NCBI RefSeq assembly: GCF_028548455.1
Contig: NZ_JAQQLF010000009.1
Location: 124,001-188,000, forward strand
Length of the DNA stretch: 64,000 nt
DNA from: Vogesella aquatica
GTDB taxonomy: Bacteria; Pseudomonadota; Gammaproteobacteria; Burkholderiales; Chromobacteriaceae
Direction of reading: 5' to 3'
Shown: piece by piece, positions 43,246 through 53,400 of the stretch
How positions within the stretch are numbered: the first letter of the stretch is position 1
Layout: each line of letters opens with the position of its first letter
Notes under the pieces: model-generated
What the model was told of the DNA's origin: nothing
What the model saw: only the letters and a program-made list of their open reading frames with translations
The model's database searches: none
Program-made: the position numbers and the translations under genes

Positions 43246-43557
43246 ATGCATCACTACCTTTACCTGTTACGCCCTACCCGCCCCGACATGCTGCGCGCCG
43301 GTTTGAGCGACCACGAGGCCGAGTGCATCAGCCAGCACACCTGCTACCTGGACGACCTGTGCCTGGCCGGCAAGGTCACCCTGTTCGGCCGCACCACCGC
43401 CGATGATGCGCAAGCCTTTGCCATGGTACTGGTGATGACCGGTATCGAAAGCGAGGCCCGCGCCATCATGCAAGCCGACCCGGTGGTGGCTGGCGGGGTA
43501 ATGGTGGCCGAGCTGTATCCGTTCCGCATCACCGGCATGCGCGGCATGAAAGTATAG
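43246..43557 (+). CDS. YciI-like domain protein
   Basis: A 103-residue protein with L-Y-L-L-R-P-T-R-P-D-M at the start, H-T-C-Y-L-D-D-L and G-K-V-T-L-F-G-R-T in the centre, and A-D-P-V-V-A-G-G-V-M at the end. This is the YciI/EthD-like ferredoxin fold pattern. The activity of most members is unknown. It starts five bases after the previous gene, so it is probably co-translated. Confidence 0.75.
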   Translation: MHHYLYLLRPTRPDMLRAGLSDHEAECISQHTCYLDDLCLAGKVTLFGRTTADDAQAFAMVLVMTGIESEARAIMQADPVVAGGVMVAELYPFRITGMRGMKV

Positions 43558-43580
43558 GGCGGCACGGGGCCACCCCGGCC

Positions 43581-44044
43581 TTACAGCCAGCGCCGGACAC
43601 GCTGGCAATACGCCGTGTAGGCCACACCAAAGCGTGCCTGCAGCGCCCGCTCTTCCGGTGCAATCTGGAAATGGTTTAGCCACAGCACAAACCCCGGCGG
43701 CCCGGCCAGCGCCAGCCAATGCCCCAGCCACAGCGCCCACGCCAGCAAAACACACAACATGCCCAGGTACATGGGGTTACGGCTGAAGCGGTAAAAGCCC
43801 GTGAGCACCAGCACAGTACTGCGCTGCGGCTGCAGCGGGCTGATAGTGGTGCGCTGCCGCACAAACGCCCATACCGCGCTGCCTTCCAGCAGTATGGCCA
43901 TCAACAGCAGTGCCAGCAGCAGCGCAGTACGTAGCTGGGGTGGCAACGCTACAGACCACTGCGGCCAACTAGCCGCCAGCTGCGCCATGCCCCAGCCACA
44001 CAGCAGGGCCAAGAGCGGCGGCGGGATACGGCACGCCAGCCATG

Positions 44045-44051
<7 letters not shown>
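43581..44051 (-). CDS. ICMT/PEMT-like methyltransferase-fold membrane protein
   Basis: A 156-residue membrane protein with about four helices and the family motif Y-R-F-S-R-N-P-M-Y-L-G-M, then W-L-N-H-F-Q-I-A-P-E-E-R-A-L and F-G-V-A-Y-T-A-Y-C. Such proteins methylate isoprenylcysteine, phospholipids or other substrates; the substrate here is unknown. Its start overlaps the end of the metal ATPase gene by 7 bases, so it belongs to the metal-efflux operon, an association seen in some other metal-resistance loci. Confidence 0.82.
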
Positions 44052-46396
<2,345 letters not shown>

Positions 46397-46425
46397 GCTG
46401 GTCTCCACAAGAGCGTGCTTGTGCT

Positions 46426-46456
46426 ATTGCAAACCCTGTAGCTACTATAAGGTCAA
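46426..46456 (-). promoter_or_regulatory. MerR-type promoter and operator of the metal ATPase
   Basis: On the minus strand -35 TTGACC (46451-46456) and -10 TGCAAT (46426-46431) are separated by 19 bases, the long spacer typical of MerR-family activated promoters. The spacer holds the near-palindrome ACCTTATAG-TAG-CTACAGGGT (46433-46453), the CadR/PbrR-like operator. The plus-strand regulator starts at 46471 and probably controls itself from the same site. Confidence 0.85.
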
Positions 46457-46470
46457 GCCCTGAGGAGAAA

Positions 46471-46905
46471 ATGATGCAAATCGGCGAACTGGCAAAACGC
46501 ACCGGCTGCGAAAGTGAAACCATCCGCTACTACGAGCGCGAAGGCTTGCTGCCGGCACCGGCACGTAGCAGCAGCGGCTACCGCCGCTACGAACAGCGCC
46601 ACCTGGAACAGCTGGCCTTCATTCTGCACTGCCGTTCGCTGGGCATGCCGCTGGCTGATATCCGGCTGTTGGCCGGCTTTCACCAGCAACCGGCAGCCGA
46701 GCCATGCGACCGCGTGAATGCGCTGATCGACCAGCAAATCAGCCGTGTACACAGCCAGATAGAAGCACTGCAGCGCCTGGAGCAGCAGCTGTTGCTGCTG
46801 CGTGCCCGCTGCGATAGCCCGCATACACTGGCCGACTGCGGCATTCTGAAAACGCTGGATGACGCGGCGAGCGGCGAAGCCTGCGCTTGCCACGACACCC
46901 CCTAG
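46471..46905 (+). CDS. MerR-family metal regulator (CadR/PbrR type)
   Basis: A 144-residue activator. The N-terminal helix-turn-helix is M-Q-I-G-E-L-A-K-R-T-G-C-E-S-E-T-I-R-Y-Y-E-R-E-G-L-L split over residues 2-28. The metal-site cysteines are visible as E-P-C-D (about 78), A-R-C-D (about 113) and A-D-C-G (about 122), the Cd/Pb/Zn pattern, and the C-terminal C-A-C-H. ATGs at 46471 and 46474 both follow GAGGAG. It is divergent from the P-type ATPase and would bend the 19-base spacer promoter when metal is bound. Confidence 0.9.
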   Translation: MMQIGELAKRTGCESETIRYYEREGLLPAPARSSSGYRRYEQRHLEQLAFILHCRSLGMPLADIRLLAGFHQQPAAEPCDRVNALIDQQISRVHSQIEALQRLEQQLLLLRARCDSPHTLADCGILKTLDDAASGEACACHDTP

Positions 46906-46942
46906 CCGGCTTGGCCGCAAAGCGGGCCACACAATACCGGCA

Positions 46943-46972
46943 GGCAAAAAAAAAGCCGGCTTGATAGCCGGC
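46943..46972 (-). terminator. Intrinsic terminator of a minus-strand transcript
   Basis: On the minus strand GCCGGC-TATCAA-GCCGGC is followed by nine T (46947-46955 as A on plus). No protein gene on the minus strand lies upstream of it for 1.3 kb, so it must end a non-coding transcript. Confidence 0.85.
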
Positions 46973-47205
46973 CGAACAACGCTCGTAAGGGGAAAACAGA
47001 GGATTCACCTCGTACACAATCCCCGGATGTACGAGGCACCAGATAATCCTGAACCAGCACTAGGCTGGTGCCTGTACCAAAAGTGGCAAAGCCACCTGTG
47101 GCAGACAGCGGGTGTCTCGCAGCTACGTCGGGAGGAGAATCCTTGGCAGCCTCAAGCGGTCAACACCTGCTGTGTTTACGAGCCACAACACAACACAGAG
47201 AGTGA
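46945..47205 (-). ncRNA. Candidate structured small RNA
   Basis: About 260 bases without a protein gene, ending in a strong terminator and preceded by a TATACT -10-like element (47211-47216). The sequence folds with a closing stem GCTCGTAA/TTACGAGC (46981-46988 with 47176-47183), a second long-range pair AGGATTC/GAATCCT, and local hairpins CTCGTACA/TGTACGAG (about 47008-47035) and GGCACCAG/CTGGTGCC (about 47035-47075). It does not match tmRNA, RNase P or SRP RNA motifs that I know. A 6S-like shape is possible but unproven. Confidence 0.6.
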
Positions 47206-47280
47206 GACGGAGTATACGTAGGTTTATTACATTCTAAAAATGAATTAAAATTATCAAAACCATTCTTTTTTGGAATCATC

Positions 47281-48186
47281 ATGGACATCAAGGCGCTGCG
47301 CTATTTTGCCGAGCTGGTACGCCAGCAAAACTTTACCCGCGCCGCCGAGGCGCTGTTTGTCACCCAGCCCACCATCAGCAAAATGGTGAAGCAGCTGGAG
47401 GAAGAGCTGGGTACGCCTTTGCTGATCCGCGAGGGCAAGAGTTTTCAGCTGACCGACGCCGGCCGCGTGGTCTACCTGCGCGGGCAAGACGTGCTGGCGG
47501 CGCAGCTGCGGCTGAAAAACGCACTGGCCGACCTGGCCTCGCTGGCGCGCGGCGAGCTGGTAGTCGGTTTGCCGCCCATGGCCGGCGGTGCTTTCTTTGC
47601 GCCGGTGGTGGGCGCATTTCGCGACCGTTACCCAGGCGTAGAGCTGAAAATGGTGGAAGACGGCGCCCTGGCGATTGAAAGCAGTATCCGTTCGGGCAAC
47701 CTGGAAATCGGCGCTGCCGTGCTGCCGGTAGATCACCACATATTCAACAGCCTGAGCCTGGTACGCGACCGCCTGTGCCTGGTGGCACCCGCCGGCAGCC
47801 CGTGGCATGGGCGTAGCGTCGTGACGCTGCCTGACGTGGCGGATCAACCCATCGTGTTTTACCCCGAAGACTTCTCGCTCACCACCCGCATCAGCGATGC
47901 CTTCCGCACCATGGGCAAAACCATCAATATCGCCGGGCGCAGCGCGCACTGGGATTTTATCGTGGCCATGGTTGAGGCCAGGCTGGGTATCGCCCTGCTG
48001 CCGCAAGCCATTGCCAGCCAGCTGGAGCCGCACCGCTTCGATGTGATCCCTATTGATGATGAGCGCATCATCTGGCACATCGGCCTGATCTGGAAAAAAG
48101 ACAGCTATCTGTCCCACGCCGCCCGCGCCTGGATTACCCTGACGCGCGAACTGCTACTGGACAGCCACCCCGCCAGCCCGACCTGA
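47281..48186 (+). CDS. LysR-type transcriptional regulator
   Basis: A 301-residue regulator. The HTH M-D-I-K-A-L-R-Y-F-A-E-L-V-R-Q-Q-N-F-T-R and the following A-A-E-A-L-F-V-T-Q-P-T-I-S-K-M-V-K lie at residues 1-40; the rest is the effector-binding domain. The ATG at 47281 begins this conserved start. Its target is not evident: the neighbours are a metal-resistance locus and, convergently, the TCA cluster. Confidence 0.9.
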   Translation: MDIKALRYFAELVRQQNFTRAAEALFVTQPTISKMVKQLEEELGTPLLIREGKSFQLTDAGRVVYLRGQDVLAAQLRLKNALADLASLARGELVVGLPPMAGGAFFAPVVGAFRDRYPGVELKMVEDGALAIESSIRSGNLEIGAAVLPVDHHIFNSLSLVRDRLCLVAPAGSPWHGRSVVTLPDVADQPIVFYPEDFSLTTRISDAFRTMGKTINIAGRSAHWDFIVAMVEARLGIALLPQAIASQLEPHRFDVIPIDDERIIWHIGLIWKKDSYLSHAARAWITLTRELLLDSHPASPT

Positions 48187-48249
48187 GCCGCAGCCAGGCC
48201 ATCGTTGGCCGCCCGAGCACACCAGGCTCGGCAGCCTGGCCACCACCAA

Positions 48250-48278
48250 TAAAAAACGCCACCGCATGCGGTGGCGTT
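48250..48278 (-). terminator. Terminator of the suc operon
   Basis: AACGCCACCGCA and TGCGGTGGCGTT form a perfect 24-base palindrome (12 per arm). On the minus strand it is followed by TTTTATTGG, 25 bases after the sucD stop. Confidence 0.9.
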
Positions 48279-48302
48279 GTGCTGTTCTGACGGGCAGACA
48301 GC

Positions 48303-49187
48303 TTAGATCATGCCCTTGCTTTTCAGCAGTTCGAACATGGTTTTGCCGATTTCGGCCGGGCTGCGGGTGTAGGCGATGCCTGCACGCTCGAAAGCCTTGA
48401 ACTTCTCTTCGGCAGTACCCTTGCCGCCAGAGATGATGGCGCCGGCGTGGCCCATGCGTTTGCCTTTTGGTGCGGTCACACCGGCGATGTAGCCTACTAC
48501 CGGCTTGGTCACGTACTGCTTGGCAAACTCGGCGGCTTCTTCTTCGGCGGAACCACCGATTTCACCGATCATCACGATAGCGTCGGTGTCCGGATCGTCC
48601 TGGAACAGGCGCAGTGCGTCGATGTGGCTGGTACCCGGGATAGGGTCGCCGCCGATACCGATGCAAGTGGACTGGCCCAGACCCAGCGCGGTGGTTTGTG
48701 CCACGGCTTCGTAAGTCAGGGTGCCGGAACGGGATACGATACCGATACGGCCCGGGTTGTGGATGTGCCACGGCATGATGCCGATCTTGCACTCGCCCGG
48801 GGTGATGATGCCTGGGCAGTTCGGGCCGATCAGGCGGATGCCGGCTTCGTCTACGGCTTTTTTCACGTACAGCATGTCCAGGGTAGGCACGCCTTCGGTG
48901 ATGCACACGATCAGCTTCACGCCGCTTTCTACCGCTTCCAGGATGGAATCCTTGGCGAAAGCTGCCGGTACGTAGATAACCGAAGCGTCAGCCTGGGTTT
49001 CGCGTACAGCATCTTTCATGGTGTTGAACACCGGCAGGCCCAGGTGCTCGCTGCCACCTTTGCCCGGCGTAACACCGCCAACCACCTTGGTGCCTACTTT
49101 CAGCGCCTGTTCGGCGTGGAAAGTACCGTTCTTGCCGGTGAAGCCTTGCACCAGCACTTTCGTATCTTTGTTTACCAATACGCTCAT
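48303..49187 (-). CDS. sucD: Succinyl-CoA synthetase alpha subunit
   Basis: A 294-residue subunit. It begins with the CoA/nucleotide-binding [11 protein letters not shown], and the phospho-histidine is in [10 protein letters not shown]. It forms the ADP/GDP-linked succinate-CoA ligase with SucC, in the cytoplasmic TCA cycle. It is the last gene of the cluster, 27 bases after sucC. Confidence 0.98.
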   Translation of the reverse strand: MSVLVNKDTKVLVQGFTGKNGTFHAEQALKVGTKVVGGVTPGKGGSEHLGLPVFNTMKDAVRETQADASVIYVPAAFAKDSILEAVESGVKLIVCITEGVPTLDMLYVKKAVDEAGIRLIGPNCPGIITPGECKIGIMPWHIHNPGRIGIVSRSGTLTYEAVAQTTALGLGQSTCIGIGGDPIPGTSHIDALRLFQDDPDTDAIVMIGEIGGSAEEEAAEFAKQYVTKPVVGYIAGVTAPKGKRMGHAGAIISGGKGTAEEKFKAFERAGIAYTRSPAEIGKTMFELLKSKGMI

Positions 49188-49214
49188 TTTGAAATCCTTA
49201 TGCGGTGCAGGTGA

Positions 49215-50384
49215 TTACAGGGCGGCAACAGCAGCAACGATCTTCTCGGCTGCGTCGTTCAGGCCCTGGGCGGAGGTCAGTTTCAGACCGGAGTCGTCCA
49301 GGATCTTGGCACCCAGCTCGGCGTTGTTGCCTTCCAGGCGCACAACTACCGGTACGGTCACGTTCACTTCTTTAACGGCAGCGATGATCGCTTCGGCGAT
49401 CATGTCGCAACGTACGATGCCGCCGAAGATGTTGATCAGCACGCCTTGTACCGAGGTATCAGCCAGAATCAGCTTGAACGCTTCGATCACGCGCTCTTTG
49501 GTTGCGCCGCCGCCCACGTCCAGGAAGTTGGCAGGCTGGCCGCCCTTCAGCTTGATGATGTCCATGGTCGCCATGGCCAGACCGGCGCCGTTTACCATGC
49601 AGCCGATGTTGCCTTCCAGCGCTACGTAGTTCAGGTCGAACTCGGAAGCTTTCACTTCGCGTTCGTTTTCCTGCGACTTGTCGCGTTGGGCCAGCAGCGC
49701 CGGGTGACGGTACAGGGCGTTGGAGTCCAGGTTGATCTTGCCGTCTACGCAAGCCAGCTCGCCGTTTTCGCGCAGTGCCAGCGGGTTCACTTCGAACAGG
49801 GCAAAGTCGTTTTCAACGAAAGCGTTGTAAGCACCCAGCATCAGTTTGCTGAACGCAGCGATCTGCGAACCGGACAGACCCAGGGCGAAGGCCGCGTCGC
49901 GGGTCTGGAACGGCTGCATGCCTACCAGCGGATCCACTTCGATCTTGATGATCTTTTCCGGGGTTTCTTCGGCTACTTTTTCGATCTCCACGCCGCCTTC
50001 GGTGGACACCATGAATACCACGCGCTGGGAACCGCGATCTACTACGGCGCCCAGGTACAGTTCGCGCTGTACCGGGTACATGTCTTCACATACCAGCACG
50101 CTGTTTACCGGCTGGCCGGCTGCGTCGGTCTGATAGGTTACCAGGTTGGTACCGATCAGGGTTTTGGCTACTTCGGCAGCTTCTTCGCGGGTTTTCACCA
50201 CTTTTACGCCACCGGCTTTGCCGCGGCCACCAGCGTGGACCTGGGCTTTTACAACGGCAAATTTACCGCCCAACTGGTCGTAGGCAGCAGCGGCTTCTTC
50301 CGGCGTGTTAGCCAGAATGCCTTTTTGCACCGGCAGGCCGTATTTGGCCAACAGCTCTTTCGCTTGGTATTCGTGCAGGTTCAT
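49215..50384 (-). CDS. sucC: Succinyl-CoA synthetase beta subunit
   Basis: A 389-residue ATP-grasp subunit. It starts [12 protein letters not shown]; the ATP-grasp part has [11 protein letters not shown], and [10 protein letters not shown] lies near the end. GGAAA precedes the ATG. It pairs with SucD. The 178-base gap to lpd upstream contains a hairpin and a GTTGGCCGC copy. Confidence 0.98.
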   Translation of the reverse strand: MNLHEYQAKELLAKYGLPVQKGILANTPEEAAAAYDQLGGKFAVVKAQVHAGGRGKAGGVKVVKTREEAAEVAKTLIGTNLVTYQTDAAGQPVNSVLVCEDMYPVQRELYLGAVVDRGSQRVVFMVSTEGGVEIEKVAEETPEKIIKIEVDPLVGMQPFQTRDAAFALGLSGSQIAAFSKLMLGAYNAFVENDFALFEVNPLALRENGELACVDGKINLDSNALYRHPALLAQRDKSQENEREVKASEFDLNYVALEGNIGCMVNGAGLAMATMDIIKLKGGQPANFLDVGGGATKERVIEAFKLILADTSVQGVLINIFGGIVRCDMIAEAIIAAVKEVNVTVPVVVRLEGNNAELGAKILDDSGLKLTSAQGLNDAAEKIVAAVAAL

Positions 50385-50562
50385 TAAGTTTCCTTTCGGG
50401 TGGATAGTTGGCTGGCTTTGCGGCCAACCTTGCTATGCCTGAGATGTCGCGATTGTACCGCCTGGGCTACAAACGGTGTGCTCTATCGGTATCGGCAACA
50501 AAACCATAGAGGCAGCCGGCCGGCACTTTACCTTGAAAGTGCCCGGCCTGCTGCCTGTTCTT
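50385..50562. other. lpd-sucC intergenic hairpin region
   Basis: The 178 bases hold a large imperfect stem: GGCAGC...GGCCGGCACTTT with AAAGTGCCCGGCC...GCTGCC (50511-50555). On the plus strand TTCTTTT follows, on the minus strand TCTATGGTTTTG. It could be an attenuator or processing site between lpd and sucC. A TGCGGCCAACCTT motif lies at 50419-50431. Confidence 0.65.
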
Positions 50563-51996
50563 TTAGCCGTGCAGGGCGCGCTTGTCGGCGGCCAGGGCGG
50601 CTTCGTGTACCACTTCGGACAGGCTCGGGTGGGCATGGACAATGCGGGCCAGGTCTTCGCTGGCAGCTTTGAATTCCATGGATACCACGCCTTCTGTCAC
50701 CAGTTCGGACACCATCGGGCCGATCATGTGCAGACCCAGGATACGGTCGGTCTTGGCGCAAGCCAGGATCTTCACGGTACCTTGCGCCTGGCCCAGACCC
50801 AGCGCACGGCCGTTGGCCGCAAAACCGGAGGTGCCTTTCTTGTACTCGATGCCTTCAGCCTTCAGCTGCTCTTCGGTCTTGCCGACCCAGGCGATTTCCG
50901 GGCTGGTGTAGATCACCCACGGAATCACGCCGAAATCAACGTGCGGCTTCTGGCCAGCGATACGCTCGGCCACGGCCACGCCTTCTTCCGACGCTTTGTG
51001 CGCCAGCATCGGGCCACGTACCACGTCGCCAATCGCCCATACGTTCGGCAGGTTGGTGTGGCAGTGGTCGTCTACCACGATGAAACCGCGGTCGTCCATT
51101 TGCAGGTTCACGTTGGCGCCACCCAGGCCCTGGGTGTTCGGCACACGGCCGATGGACACGATCAGCTTGTCGAACTCGGCTTTCACGGCTTCGCCGTTCA
51201 GCTCGTAGTTCACCACCACGCCGTTGTCAGCCTTGGTGATTTCGCCAATTTTCACGCCCAGCTTGATATCCAGGCCGGTGTCTTTGGTCAGGGTCTTGAA
51301 GGCTTCCTTGGCGATCTGCTGGTCGGCAGCACCCAGGAACGTCGGTGCGGCTTCCAGGATGGTGACGTCGGCGCCCAGGCGCTTCCATACCGAACCCATT
51401 TCCAGGCCGATCACACCGGCGCCGATCACGCCCAGGCGTGCCGGTACAGCGGTCAGCGCCAGCGCGCCTTCGTTGTCCAGTACGATCTGGTTGTCGGTAG
51501 CCAGGCCAGGCAGCTGGCGCGGGCTGGAGCCGGTGGCGATGATCACGTGGGTGGCTTCCAGGGTATCGACCACAGCGCCGTTATCGGCAACCTCGATCAC
51601 CCATTTTTCGTTCTGGCGGCCTTTCAGCGCAGCCAGACCGTGGATATTGGCAACCTTGTTCTTTTTGAACAGGAAGCTGATACCGCCGGCGTTCTTGGTG
51701 ATGATGTCGTTCTTGCGGGCCAGCATTTTGGCCACGTCCATCTGTGCGCCTTCTACGCTGATACCGTGCTTGGCAAAGTCGTGCTGTACGGCGTGGAAGT
51801 TTTCCGACGACTGCAGCAGGGCTTTGGACGGGATGCAGCCTACGTTCAGGCAGGTACCACCCAGCGAAGGCTTGCCTTCCGGGTTTTTAGTAGCGTCTAC
51901 GCAAGCGGTGCTGAAACCCAGCTGGGCCGCACGGATGGCAGCTACATAGCCGCCTGGGCCGCCGCCGATCACTACTACGTCGAATTGTTGGGACAT
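50563..51996 (-). CDS. lpdA: Dihydrolipoyl dehydrogenase (E3)
   Basis: A 477-residue flavoprotein. It has the FAD site [12 protein letters not shown] and the redox pair in [13 protein letters not shown]. The NAD site [12 protein letters not shown] and the active His-Glu region H-A-H-P-S-L-S-E follow. It reoxidises lipoyl groups on SucB (and perhaps other dehydrogenase complexes). It lies between sucB and sucC, as in many betaproteobacteria. Confidence 0.97.
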   Translation of the reverse strand: MSQQFDVVVIGGGPGGYVAAIRAAQLGFSTACVDATKNPEGKPSLGGTCLNVGCIPSKALLQSSENFHAVQHDFAKHGISVEGAQMDVAKMLARKNDIITKNAGGISFLFKKNKVANIHGLAALKGRQNEKWVIEVADNGAVVDTLEATHVIIATGSSPRQLPGLATDNQIVLDNEGALALTAVPARLGVIGAGVIGLEMGSVWKRLGADVTILEAAPTFLGAADQQIAKEAFKTLTKDTGLDIKLGVKIGEITKADNGVVVNYELNGEAVKAEFDKLIVSIGRVPNTQGLGGANVNLQMDDRGFIVVDDHCHTNLPNVWAIGDVVRGPMLAHKASEEGVAVAERIAGQKPHVDFGVIPWVIYTSPEIAWVGKTEEQLKAEGIEYKKGTSGFAANGRALGLGQAQGTVKILACAKTDRILGLHMIGPMVSELVTEGVVSMEFKAASEDLARIVHAHPSLSEVVHEAALAADKRALHG

Positions 51997-52095
51997 GGTG
52001 TTCTCTATCCTGTAGCAAGTTGGCCGCAGGCGGCCAGCTTGCCAGTTCGTCGTGAATGGCGGATGACAGGCTGCGCCTGCCTCCGCCTGCGGTGA

Positions 52096-53346
52096 TTACA
52101 GATCCAGGATCAGGCGAGCCGGATCTTCGATGGCGTCCTTGATGGCCACCAGCGACAGCACGGCTTCGCGGCCGTCGATGATGCGGTGGTCGTAGGACTG
52201 CGCCAGATACATCATCGGGCGTACCACAACCTGGCCGTTTTCTACCACAGCGCGCTCTTTGGTAGCGTGCATGCCCAGAATGGCGGATTGCGGCGGGTTG
52301 ATGATCGGAGTGGACATCATGGAGCCGAAGGTACCGCCGTTGGAGATGGTGTAGGTGCCGCCGGTCAGCTCGTCCACGGTCAGCTTGCCTTCCTGGGCGC
52401 GCTTGCCGAAGTCGGCGATCTGTTTCTCGATGTCTGCCAGGCTCAGCTGGTCGGCGTTACGGATTACCGGTACCACCAGGCCACGCGGGCTGCCTACTGC
52501 CACGCCGATGTCGAAGTAGCCGTGATAGATGATGTTGTTGCCATCTACCGACGCGTTCACGATCGGGTATTTCTTCAGGGCGGCAACAGCGGCTTTCACA
52601 AAGAAGCCCATGAAGCCCAGCTTCACGCCGTGCTCTTTTTCGAACTTGTCTTTGTACTTGTTGCGCAGGTCCATCAGCGGCTTCATGTTCACTTCGTTGA
52701 AAGTGGTCAGAATCGCGTTGGTTTGCTGCGACAGGATCAGACGCTCGGCTACGCGCTGGCGCAGACGGGACATCGGCACGCTCTGCTCCGGGCGGCCGGA
52801 AGTCAGTGCGGCAGCGTTGACAGCCGGCGTGGACGCCAGTGCTACGCCAGCGGACGGTGCGGCAGCAGCAATGACCGGGCCGGACTGTGCCGGGGCAGCA
52901 GCCGGTTTGGCGGCAGCCACGTCTTCTTTCAGGATACGGCCATCACGGCCGGAGCCGGCTACATCGGCCAGGTTCACGCCGGTTTCGGCGGCCAGCTTGG
53001 CAGCGGACGGCATGGCGGCACCGCCGGTAACAGCAGCTTGTACCGGGGCGGCAGCCGGGGCAGCAGCGGGAGCGGCTTCAGCAGGCGCGGATGCACCAGC
53101 GGTCGCTTCGGTATCGATGTGGGCAATCAGCTGGCCGGAGGTCACGGTGGCGCCATCCTGCTCGATGATTTTCACGATCACGCCTGCCAGTGGGGCTGGC
53201 AGTTCCAGTACCACTTTGTCTGTTTCCAGATCGATCAGGTTTTCATCGCGGGCAACAGCCTGGCCTACTTGCTTGTGCCAGGTCATCAGGGTGGCTTCGG
53301 ACACGGATTCCGGGAGCTGGGGGACTTTGACTTCGATAATGGCCAT
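52096..53346 (-). CDS. sucB: 2-oxoglutarate dehydrogenase E2
   Basis: A 416-residue dihydrolipoyl succinyltransferase. The lipoyl domain has the lysine in [10 protein letters not shown] (about residue 43). An Ala/Pro-rich linker follows, with the E3-binding segment [12 protein letters not shown] and [10 protein letters not shown]. The catalytic domain ends with the active H and D in [16 protein letters not shown] precedes the ATG. Confidence 0.97.
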   Translation of the reverse strand: MAIIEVKVPQLPESVSEATLMTWHKQVGQAVARDENLIDLETDKVVLELPAPLAGVIVKIIEQDGATVTSGQLIAHIDTEATAGASAPAEAAPAAAPAAAPVQAAVTGGAAMPSAAKLAAETGVNLADVAGSGRDGRILKEDVAAAKPAAAPAQSGPVIAAAAPSAGVALASTPAVNAAALTSGRPEQSVPMSRLRQRVAERLILSQQTNAILTTFNEVNMKPLMDLRNKYKDKFEKEHGVKLGFMGFFVKAAVAALKKYPIVNASVDGNNIIYHGYFDIGVAVGSPRGLVVPVIRNADQLSLADIEKQIADFGKRAQEGKLTVDELTGGTYTISNGGTFGSMMSTPIINPPQSAILGMHATKERAVVENGQVVVRPMMYLAQSYDHRIIDGREAVLSLVAIKDAIEDPARLILDL

Positions 53347-53400
53347 TGTTCTTCTCCGTTGTGGGGCGGCTTGCTGCCGCCCCGTTCTTTTGTGCAGGTG

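Noticed and set aside
46981..47183. Riboswitch in the leader of the LysR gene
   Set aside because: No known aptamer core is seen, and the terminator with a U tract is on the minus strand, pointing to a minus-strand RNA instead.
47254..48117. Long open frame opposite the LysR gene
   Set aside because: It is antisense to a clear LysR gene and its sequence has no family features; GC-rich genes often have long antisense frames.
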